A stretch of 64,000 bases of DNA, taken from assembly GCF_947501405.1 (NCBI RefSeq), contig NZ_CANMVK010000002.1, forward strand, positions 744,001 through 808,000, written 5' to 3'. The DNA comes from an uncultured Hoeflea sp. GTDB lineage: Bacteria; Pseudomonadota; Alphaproteobacteria; Rhizobiales; Rhizobiaceae. Of this stretch, positions 28,489 through 37,330 are shown piece after piece. Each line of letters starts with the position of its first letter. Position 1 is the first letter of the stretch. Position numbers and translations under genes: made by a program. The notes beneath the pieces were generated by a model that saw nothing but the letters and a program-made list of their open reading frames with translations, did not search any database and had not been told where the DNA came from.

Positions 28489-28608
28489 ATGTTTTCAAAG
28501 AACAACTGGCTGGTTTGGCCACATCTTTCGGCTGTGGCTTTGGCAACCGACGAAGGCGATGTCTTTGAAGGAGCGCGCCTCGCTTTCGAGCAGCCGGATC
28601 GATCATGA
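28489..28608 (+). CDS. Small 39-residue ORF translationally coupled to the luxR-type gene
   Basis: An AGGAGG site eight bases before the ATG gives the strongest ribosome-binding site in this region. The frame encodes MFSKNNWLVWPHLSAVALA and 20 further residues. The stop overlaps the next ATG as ATGA. The ORF track reports a longer form from base 28423, but the ribosome site fixes the start here. The peptide has an N-terminal aromatic, mildly hydrophobic half and an acidic second half, with no recognised domain. It could be a leader that controls LuxR-type translation or a functional small protein. Downstream luxR has no strong site of its own, so coupling is likely. Confidence 0.55.
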   Translation: MFSKNNWLVWPHLSAVALATDEGDVFEGARLAFEQPDRS

Positions 28609-29339
28609 CGGCGCGGGATCGGGAACCAAACGCGCCGCAGGATGTTCGAAGCAAACTGGATCGATGCTCCACACAGTTCGATGTGTTCCGGTTGCTGCGC
28701 GAAACAACAGAACTTTATGGGTTCAACTATTTCTTCATTGCGCAGATCCCGGATATGGAGGCTCCCAGCTTTTCCGACACGATGATCATCACTTCGGCGC
28801 CCGCAGATCTGGTGCAGCATTACGGGGAAAGCGGCCTTGTTGAGAACAGCCCGCTTGATGAGGCGCTCAGCGGGATCGGCGGGCCGCGCGAGCATCGCCT
28901 CGATCAGCCCACCGAGACCTACCGGCCCGACCAATTGGCGGGACTTGCGCTGTTTGTCCAGGAATACGGCTTCAATTGCTGGTTCATCACCCCGGTATAT
29001 CATCGCGATCACGGGCCCGCGGCCGTGTGTTTTTTGGGCAAACGTCCGCCTGTGAGCCAGTCTGAAGCCGCCGAGCTGTGCCTCGTCTCGCATTTGGCGC
29101 ATCACCGGTTGCGGCTGGTTTCGGCCAAGCCGGTAAAGGTGGATTCGCCATTGACTGAGCGGGAGCGCGAATGCCTGGTCTGGACATCCGCCGGCAAGAC
29201 ATCGGTGGAGATTGCCCGCATCCTCAGCCTGTCCGAACACACGGTTAATCACTACCTCAACAATGCTGCGCGCAAGCTTGATGCGGTCAACCGCACCCAG
29301 GCGGTGGCGTTTGCGATCCGTCAGGGCTTCATCAATTGA
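28605..29339 (+). CDS. LuxR-family transcriptional regulator with autoinducer-type N-terminal domain
   Basis: A 244-residue protein with an N-terminal autoinducer-binding-like domain (about 20-160) and a C-terminal LuxR helix-turn-helix (LTERERECLVWTSAGKTSVEIARILSLSEHTVNHYLNNAARKL). The WxxxY...DP...W pattern that binds acyl-homoserine lactones in classical LuxR proteins is not obvious, so it may be an orphan responding to something else. No luxI homologue is in the window. It is coupled to the 39-codon ORF. Its last 8 bp overlap the convergent FG-GAP gene. Confidence 0.85.
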   Translation: MTARDREPNAPQDVRSKLDRCSTQFDVFRLLRETTELYGFNYFFIAQIPDMEAPSFSDTMIITSAPADLVQHYGESGLVENSPLDEALSGIGGPREHRLDQPTETYRPDQLAGLALFVQEYGFNCWFITPVYHRDHGPAAVCFLGKRPPVSQSEAAELCLVSHLAHHRLRLVSAKPVKVDSPLTERERECLVWTSAGKTSVEIARILSLSEHTVNHYLNNAARKLDAVNRTQAVAFAIRQGFIN

Positions 29340-30984
29340 CGGGGCCTGACGGATACCAGTAACGGGCATTGGCCTCGCCGCGGATGATGCGCACATGCTG
29401 GTTGGCGAACACCCGGTAGGGGTGGCTCCATTCGCCATCCGGCCATTGCACCCGGATTGTGGCGCGTTCAGAGACGCCCAGCCCGACATGGGCGAAGCCG
29501 GACTGCCCTGATGCATGGCCGCCGCCAACCTGCAGCCGCCGGGTCTGGGTGCGGGTTCCGGTCCGCACCGATATCAGCGCGCCGACGGCCGCGGGATTGA
29601 CCGCGCCATTGTCGAGTTCAACCTTGACCCAGTTGCCCAGCGGCCGATGGCCCCAATCGGTAGCGGCGCCGAGATTGCGGAACAGGCTCGCCCGGTTTTC
29701 CCGGTTGATCACCAGCAGATCGAGCATGCCGTCCATGTTGAAATCCTCCACCACCGCGCCGCGCCCGCGGGTATCGAGCGCGATACCGGCCCGGTCTCCC
29801 ATTTCATGGAAGGTGCCGCTGAAATCAGAAAGCAGCAGATTGTCGGGATCGAACGCCGCGAAATCCGGCATGGCCTGGACGTTGCCCTTGGCGATGAACA
29901 GATCGGTCATGGTGTCGTTGTTGAAATCGGCAAACTGGCTATGCCACCCGGTCGAGGGTTTCGGGTCGCCGCCGGTATAGGGCCGCTGCGCCGTGGCCCC
30001 CATCTCGAAAGCGATATCGCGATAGGTCGGCCGGTTTTCATCGGCCTCGTCGTCGAGCTTCTGCAGCTTGGTGTCGCCCATCGAGGTCAGCGCATATTCA
30101 GGCAGGCCGTCGGCGTCGAAATCGGTTTCGGCGATTCCCATGCCCCAGATGGTCAGCCGCTGCCAGCCCTGCGAGGCCGAGTAGAGCCGAGGCGCGCGCC
30201 CGTCGCGCATGTCCCACAACTGCTCCTCGCCACCGCGGTAATATTGCCGGTCATTGGTGATCCTGAGGTCCGGTTTGCCCGAGCGGTTCCAGTCGGTAAA
30301 CAGCATCGACAGCGCGCAGTAACCGGGCTCCAGCGCCTGTGCGCCCGAATAATCCGGCTCGGCACCCTGTCCGGGTCTCAAAAGCTGGTTCGGTTCGCAG
30401 GTGCCAAACGGGGTGCCCGGCGCCGAGCGGTCGACATAATTGCCGATAGCGATGGTTGGAAAACGGTTCGCACCCTCCCAGACCGCCGACATCGCCGTCG
30501 ACCAGGCCTGTCCCCCATCGAGACTGAATTCCCGGTTGGCTTTTTCGAATTGGCAATCGGGCCCACCCTTAAGCACGATGTTGCGCCCCAGCCGCAACAA
30601 AACCAGATCGGTGTGCCGGTCATTGTCGATATCCAGCGGGTAGGCGCCCAGCACTCTGGTCAGGTCTTCCGGCGCCAGCCCGGTCTCGTGCACATCGAAG
30701 GCCAAGGGACCCTCTGGCTGGCTGCGGTTGACGTAAAGCTGCGCCGGTGATGCTCCGCCCGCCAGGAAAAGATCCGGCAGCCGGTCGCCATTGCAGTCGA
30801 AGCTCGCGGCCCCGCCGCCAACGAAATACTCCCATGGTCCGGTATAGCTGTGATCGATGCCTGCCTGTATCGCCTGTTCCTCAAGCATCGGCACATCGGC
30901 GGTAAAAACAGGGTCGGCCAAAGCCGGGCCTGCACAGGCGAAGCTGAAAAGGCCGAGGCCGAGAGACAAGACAGCAGACTTCAT
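29332..30984 (-). CDS. Secreted CRTAC1-type FG-GAP/VCBS repeat protein with ASPIC/UnbV domain
   Basis: A 550-residue exported protein; residues 1-23 form a signal peptide ending ALADP. Several FG-GAP/VCBS repeats carry calcium-loop motifs such as DCNGDRLPDLFL, DIDNDRHTDLVLL, DFNNDTMTDLFIAKG and DFNMDGMLDLLVIN, consistent with a seven-bladed propeller. The C-terminus (about 440-530) matches the ASPIC/UnbV domain. The start overlaps the stop of the di-haem gene (ATGA), so the two are made together and probably work together in the periplasm or at the surface. The function of bacterial CRTAC1 proteins is poorly known. The 3' end overlaps luxR by 8 bp. Confidence 0.85.
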   Translation of the reverse strand: MKSAVLSLGLGLFSFACAGPALADPVFTADVPMLEEQAIQAGIDHSYTGPWEYFVGGGAASFDCNGDRLPDLFLAGGASPAQLYVNRSQPEGPLAFDVHETGLAPEDLTRVLGAYPLDIDNDRHTDLVLLRLGRNIVLKGGPDCQFEKANREFSLDGGQAWSTAMSAVWEGANRFPTIAIGNYVDRSAPGTPFGTCEPNQLLRPGQGAEPDYSGAQALEPGYCALSMLFTDWNRSGKPDLRITNDRQYYRGGEEQLWDMRDGRAPRLYSASQGWQRLTIWGMGIAETDFDADGLPEYALTSMGDTKLQKLDDEADENRPTYRDIAFEMGATAQRPYTGGDPKPSTGWHSQFADFNNDTMTDLFIAKGNVQAMPDFAAFDPDNLLLSDFSGTFHEMGDRAGIALDTRGRGAVVEDFNMDGMLDLLVINRENRASLFRNLGAATDWGHRPLGNWVKVELDNGAVNPAAVGALISVRTGTRTQTRRLQVGGGHASGQSGFAHVGLGVSERATIRVQWPDGEWSHPYRVFANQHVRIIRGEANARYWYPSGPVN

Positions 30985-32444
30985 GGGACAATCACCAGAG
31001 TTTTGAGAAAGGCGATCAGCGCCGATTTTTCGTGAGCAGCGCTGGACTCATAGGCGTCGCGTGCCGAACGCCCGGCACCGCCATGGGCGAGAATGATCTC
31101 ATCAAGCGTCGTGAAATCATTGCGGTGGCCATAGGGCGCGGTCGAACCCACGCCCCACAGTTCGGTGGTCTGGAAGATGTTGCGGTCAACAAAGCGCTGC
31201 GACAGCAATTCATTGCCCAGCGCGTCGATCTGATTGTCCGTCATCACATGGCGTTTGAGATCGCCATAAAGCGGAACCAGGACACGGCCTTCCGCATCAC
31301 GCGGCAGAGCCTCCGCCCACTCCATCAGCGCGATGTCGTAGATGGCGGATTGCGCGACCTGACGATCATTGAGTGTGCCGGACATGTCGTAGGGTCCCGG
31401 ATCGGCGAAGGCGAGGCTTTCAAGCGGCAGCGCCGGGCGGTGGCAGGTGGCACAGCCGAGCTCGCCGAACAAAGCTTCGCCGAGTGCCGTGGCTTCCGGC
31501 CAGCCGCTAACATCCGGGATCACCCGTTCGGGCGTCTTCAGGGTTGCCTGCCAGGCAACCAGAGCGGACACATCCGCATCTGCAACTTCACTCGAAATCC
31601 CGTCGCCATCGAAATCATCCGAACCGGTCCAGCGTGCGCCAAAGCGTTCGCCAGGCTGCATGCCGTGGTGATGATTGAGCGCATTGACCGTGAACTGCCT
31701 GAGCGAGGTCATCACTCCCTTGTGGCTGAACGGGCGGATCACCAGATCGGTGTCGACACCATCAAGTTCGTCAAGATTGACCGAACCGTCGGCGTCAGCG
31801 GAGATAAAGCCGAACTCCACACCTTTGCTCAAAAGTGCAACCCGAACCGTCTCGCCCTTTGCCCGCGCCTCAGTCAGCGTGGTATCGCGCAGCGCCTGCA
31901 GGTCGCGGCTCATCTCGCGCGCCAGCAGTTCGACCAGCCCAGCGCCAAACAGATGATTGGTGCCGCGCTCATTGGAGAACTGCGGATCGAGCGAATCGAA
32001 ATCGGCGCTTTCAAAGCCTTCGGAGACGAACACATTGGTCACGAAATCCCCGGCTCCGCCTATTGCCGGCTGGTTGTGGCAGGCAGCACAAGAGCCGCCA
32101 TCGGGACCGGCGGTGCGCATGAACGCCTGCTTGCGCGGATGTTTGCGCCGGGTCGGATCAATCGCCTGGGTCGCACCGGGCCGTCCGGCTCCATCGAGGC
32201 TGGTGAACTGCGCCGCGAACAGGGCTTCCCCGGTGGCGACCAGCCCGTTGAGCGCGCGCAGCGACAGCCGGCCTTCGGGCATCGCGCCGCTGGCGCCCAG
32301 CGCTGTGGTCCGCTCTGCCCAAGGCTCCGCCTGCGGCGTTTCCGGCATGTCCTCCGCCTGGCCAGCGGACGCCGCAAGCACCAAGGCTCCCAGCGCCGCG
32401 CCTGCCAAAATCGTGAGCCGGTTCCGGCCCCTGGCAATCTTCAT
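30981..32444 (-). CDS. Secreted di-haem c-type cytochrome (DUF1111/di-haem oxidoreductase family)
   Basis: A 487-residue exported protein with a signal peptide of about 30 residues ending AGQA. Two haem c sites are present: CAACH at 119-123 and CATCH at 331-335. Between them are an EF-hand-like loop (DADGSVNLDELD, 217-228) and a second calcium-like loop (DFDGDGISSE, 277-286). The C-terminal half resembles di-haem peroxidase or DUF1111 proteins. The protein should act in the periplasm as a redox enzyme or electron carrier. It overlaps the ROK gene upstream and the CRTAC1 gene downstream by 4 bp each. The electron donor and substrate are unknown. Confidence 0.88.
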   Translation of the reverse strand: MKIARGRNRLTILAGAALGALVLAASAGQAEDMPETPQAEPWAERTTALGASGAMPEGRLSLRALNGLVATGEALFAAQFTSLDGAGRPGATQAIDPTRRKHPRKQAFMRTAGPDGGSCAACHNQPAIGGAGDFVTNVFVSEGFESADFDSLDPQFSNERGTNHLFGAGLVELLAREMSRDLQALRDTTLTEARAKGETVRVALLSKGVEFGFISADADGSVNLDELDGVDTDLVIRPFSHKGVMTSLRQFTVNALNHHHGMQPGERFGARWTGSDDFDGDGISSEVADADVSALVAWQATLKTPERVIPDVSGWPEATALGEALFGELGCATCHRPALPLESLAFADPGPYDMSGTLNDRQVAQSAIYDIALMEWAEALPRDAEGRVLVPLYGDLKRHVMTDNQIDALGNELLSQRFVDRNIFQTTELWGVGSTAPYGHRNDFTTLDEIILAHGGAGRSARDAYESSAAHEKSALIAFLKTLVIVP

Positions 32445-33673
32445 TGTACTCCTCCCCGCCCAAGGATTTTGGGCGCAATCATCTCTCGGTCAATCGCATC
32501 CATCGTGTGATTGAGATGGCCTTCGAACACCAGCCGCTCCTCATCCAGCGACAGCGAAATCTCGGGCGGTCCCTCAATCCGGGTGCCCAGCGACGCCGAG
32601 AGGCCCTGGTCGATACCCGGCCGCAACAGGTCGAAAAACCGTATCCCCGGACCCGTCAGCACGACCGGCATCTTGCCATGCAGGCTCATCAGCCGCGCCA
32701 GGCCGTTGCCGATCGCGGTTCCGGCCTGGCGAAATGCGAACTCCGCCATCCGGTCACCGCGTCTGGCCAGCATGGCGATGTTTTCAACTTCCGTGAAGGG
32801 CACGAAGCGGGCCGGGATTGTGGTCGGCGGAACCTCGAAAGCGGCCCGCAAAATGGCGTAGAAGCCCGCATAGGCCTCGATGCATCCCGAACAGCCGCAG
32901 CGGCACAGCGCGCCGTCCTGAACATGGATCATGTGACCGAACCCCGGCGCCTGGGCGCGGGCTTCGCCATCAGCTTCCAGGCGCACGATGCCAAGGCCGA
33001 TGGAATGCCCCAGCGACAACGCCGCCAGCCGTGTGACCGGTTGCTCTGACTGGCGGTTGAGAGAACTGTGCAACGCGCTGGCGACCAGCAGACTTTCATG
33101 ATTGAGCGTGATCCTGGCGTCCCAGTTCGGCTCCAGCGCTTCGCGGAAATTGATCCGCTGATTGCCCAGCACCGGAGACCACAGCAAGGTGGCGTTGTCG
33201 TCGGCGACCAGGCCTTTGGATGAGATCGAGATCGCCATCAGTGCCTGACGCGGAACCCCGCTGCGTTCGGCGAGCCGGGTCAGGCCAGCACCAACTGTAT
33301 CGGCGAAGACCCGGGCTTGCTGGCCGGTATTGTCGCGCTTTTCCTCGATCCGGTCGATCAGGGTCCCTGAGTAGTCGACCATCGAATATTGCAGCGCGTC
33401 TGACGAAATCCGCACGAAGGCGGCGTAGGCTGCCCCGCGCCTTTGATGAAACAGGATCCGCGGCCGTCCGCGCCCGCCCGCCGGCCGCGCCTCTGCGCGC
33501 TCGATCACCCGCTCGCTCTCGAGCTCATGGGTGATTGCCGTCACGGTGGCCGAGGCCAGTCCGGTTTCAAGGGCCAGATCGGTATGCGAACGATCGCTTT
33601 GCCGGCGCAGTGCCGAAAGCACCAGGGCGCGGTTTTGCCGCCGGATCAGTTCCGTGCTGGATTTGGTCAGCAT
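32441..33673 (-). CDS. ROK-family transcriptional regulator (XylR/NagC type)
   Basis: A 410-residue repressor-type ROK protein. The N-terminal winged helix covers about 12-70 (RQSDRSHTDLALETGLASATVTAITHELES). The ROK domain has the zinc motif CRCGCSGCIEAYAG near 275 and the sugar-binding HMIHV strand just before it. It is divergent from the xylose-type importer and is therefore its likely repressor, sensing the sugar. It also heads a three-gene unit with the di-haem and FG-GAP genes, which are overlapping, so these may be induced with the importer. No start ambiguity is apparent. Confidence 0.9.
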   Translation of the reverse strand: MLTKSSTELIRRQNRALVLSALRRQSDRSHTDLALETGLASATVTAITHELESERVIERAEARPAGGRGRPRILFHQRRGAAYAAFVRISSDALQYSMVDYSGTLIDRIEEKRDNTGQQARVFADTVGAGLTRLAERSGVPRQALMAISISSKGLVADDNATLLWSPVLGNQRINFREALEPNWDARITLNHESLLVASALHSSLNRQSEQPVTRLAALSLGHSIGLGIVRLEADGEARAQAPGFGHMIHVQDGALCRCGCSGCIEAYAGFYAILRAAFEVPPTTIPARFVPFTEVENIAMLARRGDRMAEFAFRQAGTAIGNGLARLMSLHGKMPVVLTGPGIRFFDLLRPGIDQGLSASLGTRIEGPPEISLSLDEERLVFEGHLNHTMDAIDREMIAPKILGRGGVQ

Positions 33674-33875
33674 GGTGTCCGCCGGTCGCCCGGGGCGGCC
33701 CCGCGCGCGGATCCGGCCATATCAACTGCCAATGCCACTCCCGTCATGCCGCTTCCTGTTCGCTCCTCCGTCCGGGCCCTGTTAAGGCTCGTCCGCCATC
33801 TCCCTCGGCCCGGGTTTGATGTCGCCCGTTCCGGCTCCGAGCGCAAGGGTCGGGCGACGCGCTCGGGTGTCCGAG

Positions 33876-33905
33876 TTGACAGCGTTGCCGAACCCTGACA
33901 TTAAT
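33876..33905 (+). promoter_or_regulatory. Predicted sigma-70 promoter of the xylF-type operon
   Basis: TTGACA, a perfect -35 box, is followed after 18 bases by ATTAAT (or after 17 by CATTAA). The -10 region runs directly into a 21-bp palindrome, the classic layout for a repressed promoter. It lies about 110 bp upstream of the binding-protein start. Confidence 0.55.
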
Positions 33906-33925
33906 TTTCTCGACTGTCGAGAAAA
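33905..33925. promoter_or_regulatory. 21-bp perfect palindrome, probable ROK operator
   Basis: TTTTCTCGAC and GTCGAGAAAA are exact reverse complements around a single central T. AT-rich flanks with internal CG fit operators of ROK repressors such as Mlc, NagC and XylR. It covers the expected transcription start of the importer operon and is 232 bp from the divergent ROK start. The rest of the 343-bp spacer (33674-34016) holds no other signal that I recognise. Confidence 0.65.
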
Positions 33926-34016
33926 AAGCTTGTGTTTTGACGGCGGTTCGTGCATTTGAGTTTCGACCGGGCCGGAGGAGGCTCCGTCCGGAAGGTTACA
34001 TCCTCGGGAGGACACT

Positions 34017-35045
34017 ATGAAATCAGTAATCACCTTGCTGGCCGGATCGGCCATTGCGCTCACCCTGTCGACCGCGGCTTTTGCCGATGGCAACGTCATC
34101 GGCGTTTCCTGGTCCAACTTTCAGGAAGAGCGCTGGAAAACCGATGAAGCGGCCATGAAGGCAGCCATCGAAGCCAATGGCGACACCTATATCTCGTCCG
34201 ACGCGCAGGCATCCGCCGCCAAGCAGTTGACCGATGTCGAAAGCCTGATCGCCCAGGGCGCCAATGCACTGGTGATCCTGTCGGTGGACTCGGGCGCAGT
34301 CGGTGCCGCAGTTGACGCGGCCGCTGCCGAAGGCATTCCGGTGCTCGGTTATGACCGCCTGATCGAAGACGATCGCGCCTTCTACCTTACCTTCGACAAC
34401 AAGGGCGTGGGCCGCATCATTGCTGAAACAGTCAAGGCTGTGCAGCCGGAAGGCAACTACGCCATCATCAAGGGCGACAAGGGCGATCCCAATGCGCTGT
34501 TCCTGCTCGAGGGCATGATGGAAGTCATCGGCGCCGATGTCGAAGCCGGCAAGATCACCATTGTCGGCGAGGCCTTCACCGATGGCTGGAAGCCCGACAA
34601 TGCTCAGAAGAACATGGAGCAGATCCTGACCGCCGCCGACAACAAGGTCGATGCGGTTCTGTCGGAAAATGACGGCATGGCCGGCGGCGTTATCGCTGCA
34701 CTTTCCGCCCAGGGCCTCAACATTCCGGTCGGTGGCCAGGATGGCGACCATGCGGCGCTCAACCGTGTTGCCCGCGGCACCCAGACCGTGTCGGTCTGGA
34801 AAGACGCCCGTGCGCTCGGCAAGGCCGCCGGCGACATTGCCGGCATGCTCGCCGACGGCAAGGCAATGACCGAAATCCCCGGTGCGGTGAAATGGTCCGG
34901 CGGCGCCAAGGGCGTGGAGATGAATGCCATCTTCCTTGACCCGACCCCGGTCACCAAGGACAACATCAATCTCGTCATTGATGCGGGTCACATCGCCAAG
35001 GACAAGGTCTGCGAAGGCGCCATGGACGGCGTCAACGGTTGCTGA
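34017..35045 (+). CDS. xylF: Xylose-type sugar ABC transporter, periplasmic binding protein
   Basis: A 342-residue exported protein with a 23-residue signal peptide ending AAFADG. The periplasmic-binding-protein-like I fold of XylF is visible: GVSWSNFQEERWKTDEAAMK, IPVLGYDRLI, and DAVLSENDGMAGGVIAAL. The C-terminus has a pair of cysteines (KVCEGAMDGVNGC) that could form a disulfide, as in other XylF proteins. A GGGAGG site precedes the start. It is the first gene of a CUT2 importer under a ROK-type repressor. Xylose is the most likely ligand, but related pentoses or hexoses are possible. Confidence 0.88.
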   Translation: MKSVITLLAGSAIALTLSTAAFADGNVIGVSWSNFQEERWKTDEAAMKAAIEANGDTYISSDAQASAAKQLTDVESLIAQGANALVILSVDSGAVGAAVDAAAAEGIPVLGYDRLIEDDRAFYLTFDNKGVGRIIAETVKAVQPEGNYAIIKGDKGDPNALFLLEGMMEVIGADVEAGKITIVGEAFTDGWKPDNAQKNMEQILTAADNKVDAVLSENDGMAGGVIAALSAQGLNIPVGGQDGDHAALNRVARGTQTVSVWKDARALGKAAGDIAGMLADGKAMTEIPGAVKWSGGAKGVEMNAIFLDPTPVTKDNINLVIDAGHIAKDKVCEGAMDGVNGC

Positions 35046-35067
35046 TCGTTCTGACATCCTGACATTT

Positions 35068-35098
35068 GCCCGCGCCGGGCCTTAAATCCGGCGCGGGC
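35068..35098 (+). terminator. Hairpin between xylF and xylH (attenuator or RNA stabiliser)
   Basis: GCCCGCGCCGG and CCGGCGCGGGC form a perfect 11-bp stem with a 9-base loop, 22 bp after the xylF stop. No T-tract follows. It sits in a 156-bp gap in an otherwise tight operon and likely raises xylF mRNA over permease mRNA. Confidence 0.5.
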
Positions 35099-35201
35099 TC
35101 TGCCTGATTGCACCGCTCGCCTTGGGGCCGACGGTGGCGATCAGGATCAACGCTTTCGGCCGGCTCGGGCCGATCAGATGCATGTGGATGGGGGAGTCCA
35201 G

Positions 35202-36524
35202 GTGAGCCAGTCAACAACCACCACCGGCGCCGGCCGGGTCGAAAACGAGGGGCCGTTTACCCGGTTCCTGCGCGCAACCGAGGTCGATGTCCGCCTGTTG
35301 GGGATGATCGTCGCACTTGTGACGATCTGGATCGGATTTCATGTCTATGGCCAGGTCGTCAATGGCCGCGGCGCCTTCCTGTCGGCGCGCAATTTGTGGA
35401 ACCTGTCCGTGCAGACGGCCTCGATCGGGGTGATGGCCACCGGCATGGTGCTGGTGATCGTCACCCGGCACATCGACCTCTCGGTCGGCTCGATCCTGGG
35501 CTTCTGCGCCATGATGATGGCCATTGTCCAGGTCTGGATCCTGCCGGAATATCTCGGCCTCGGGCACCCGATGATCTGGATCATAACTGTGATCTGCGGG
35601 CTGTTGATCGGCGCTGCGATCGGCGCGTTTCATGGCTATCTGGTGGCTTATCTGAGCATCCCGGCCTTCATCGTCACGCTTGGCGGGTTGCTGGTCTGGC
35701 GCGGCGCCGCCTTCCTTCTGGCGCGGGGCGAGACGATATCTCCGGTCGACAGCACTTTCGCTTTGCTGGGTGGCGGGCCTTACGGCTCGATCGGCGCGGC
35801 GGGTAGCTGGATCGTCGGAATTTTAATCTGCATCGGCGTCGTTGCCCTGCTGATCACCGGACGCCGCCAGCGCAACCGCTACAATTTCCCGCTCCGGCCG
35901 ATGTGGGCCGAGGTGTTTTTGGGTCTGGTGGGCTGCGGCGTGACGCTCGGTTTTGTCATGCTGGTCAACAGCTATCCCTGGCCGCGCGGCATCGTGCGCC
36001 AATATGCCGAGGCCAACAACATTCAGACCCCGATCAACGAGATATTCATTTCCCATGGCTTTGCCATTCCGGTGCTGATCCTGATGGCGGTGGGCATCGT
36101 CATGACCTTCCTGACCTCGCGCACCCGCTTCGGCCGTTATGTCTTCGCCATCGGCGGCAATCCGGAGGCGGCCGAACTCGCGGGCATCAACACCCGCTGG
36201 GTGACGGTCAAGATCTTCGCGCTGATGGGACTGTTGTGCGGGCTCTCGGCGGTGATCGCCAGCGCCCGGCTCAACTCTGCAACCAACAATCTGGGCACCT
36301 TGGACGAGCTTTACGTGATCGCCGCGGCGGTGATCGGCGGAACGTCCTTTGCCGGCGGCATCGGCACCATCTATGGCGCCATCCTCGGCGCAATCGTGAT
36401 GCAGTCATTGCAGACCGGCATGGTGCTGATTGGCTTCGACGCCGCCATTCAGCAAATGGTGGTGGGCGGTGTGCTGGTTGTCGCCGTCTGGATTGACACC
36501 ATGTATCGCCGTCGGGCCAAGTAG
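35202..36524 (+). CDS. xylH: Xylose-type sugar ABC transporter permease
   Basis: A 440-residue inner-membrane protein with roughly ten or more transmembrane helices, of the CUT2 (RbsC/XylH) family. I use the GTG at this position because GGGGGAG lies eight bases before it; the ATG eight codons upstream has no site. Family blocks include [14 protein letters not shown], the [21 protein letters not shown] segment and [17 protein letters not shown]. The central insertion between helices, length 440 versus about 390 in E. coli XylH, is common in rhizobial homologues. It is followed after 11 bp by its ATPase. Confidence 0.88.
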   Translation: MSQSTTTTGAGRVENEGPFTRFLRATEVDVRLLGMIVALVTIWIGFHVYGQVVNGRGAFLSARNLWNLSVQTASIGVMATGMVLVIVTRHIDLSVGSILGFCAMMMAIVQVWILPEYLGLGHPMIWIITVICGLLIGAAIGAFHGYLVAYLSIPAFIVTLGGLLVWRGAAFLLARGETISPVDSTFALLGGGPYGSIGAAGSWIVGILICIGVVALLITGRRQRNRYNFPLRPMWAEVFLGLVGCGVTLGFVMLVNSYPWPRGIVRQYAEANNIQTPINEIFISHGFAIPVLILMAVGIVMTFLTSRTRFGRYVFAIGGNPEAAELAGINTRWVTVKIFALMGLLCGLSAVIASARLNSATNNLGTLDELYVIAAAVIGGTSFAGGIGTIYGAILGAIVMQSLQTGMVLIGFDAAIQQMVVGGVLVVAVWIDTMYRRRAK

Positions 36525-36535
36525 GGAGAGCCATC

Positions 36536-37327
36536 ATGTCACAGACCGAACACGAAACCCCCTTGGTCGAGCTTCGCGATATTTCCATCGCCTTTGGCGG
36601 CATCAAGGCGGTCGATCACGCCTCCGTCGATCTCTTCCCCGGGGAAGTGGTGGCGCTGCTGGGCCACAATGGCGCGGGCAAATCCACGCTGATCAAGATC
36701 CTGTCGGGCGCCTACAAGCGCGATGCCGGCCAGATCTTCATCAATGGCGAGGAAGTGCAGATCGACAATCCGCGCGATGCCAAGAAATACGGTATCGAGA
36801 CGATCTACCAGACCCTCGCCGTCGCCGACAATGTCGACGCCGCGGCCAATCTCTATCTCGGCCGTGAACTCAAGACTGCGTGGGGCACGCTCGACGACAT
36901 CGCCATGGAGGCCGAGGCGCGCAAGGTTATGGGGCGTCTCAACCCCAACTTCCAGCGCTTCAAGGATCCGGTATCCAAATTGTCGGGCGGCCAGCGCCAG
37001 TCGGTGGCCATTGCCCGGGCTATCCTGTTTAATGCCCGCATCCTGATCATGGATGAGCCGACGGCGGCGCTGGGCCCGCAAGAAACCGAACAGGTCGGCG
37101 ATCTGATCAAGCAGCTTAAAAAGGAAGGCATCGGCATCTTCCTGATCTCGCACGACATTCATGATGTGTTCGATCTTGCCGATCGCGTCAGCGTCATGAA
37201 AAACGGTCAGGTGGTGGGCCATGCCAAAACCTCGGACGTAACCAAGGACGAGGTTCTGGGCATGATCATCATGGGAAAATGCCCGCCGGGCGCGATTCCC
37301 GGGCCTGGTGCGCTGCAAACGGTCTAA
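36536..37327 (+). CDS. Sugar ABC transporter ATP-binding protein, single-domain
   Basis: A 263-residue ATPase with one nucleotide-binding domain: Walker [10 protein letters not shown], signature LSGGQRQ, Walker [13 protein letters not shown], switch histidine in ISHDIHD. Classical XylG and RbsA have two fused domains of about 500 residues, so this is the short form also known from rhizobial FrcA-type systems; it would act as a homodimer. It is complete, not truncated, because a normal C-terminus is followed by a clean terminator. It drives the XylH-type permease. Confidence 0.9.
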   Translation: MSQTEHETPLVELRDISIAFGGIKAVDHASVDLFPGEVVALLGHNGAGKSTLIKILSGAYKRDAGQIFINGEEVQIDNPRDAKKYGIETIYQTLAVADNVDAAANLYLGRELKTAWGTLDDIAMEAEARKVMGRLNPNFQRFKDPVSKLSGGQRQSVAIARAILFNARILIMDEPTAALGPQETEQVGDLIKQLKKEGIGIFLISHDIHDVFDLADRVSVMKNGQVVGHAKTSDVTKDEVLGMIIMGKCPPGAIPGPGALQTV

Positions 37328-37330
37328 GCC

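Noticed and set aside
31032-32510. 492-codon plus-strand ORF over the di-haem gene
   Set aside because: The minus frame has a signal peptide and two CxxCH sites and overlaps its neighbours as an operon; the plus frame is a shadow.
36536-37327. Truncated xylG pseudogene
   Set aside because: The single-domain ATPase is complete with all motifs and a terminator right after it, and short forms are known in rhizobia.
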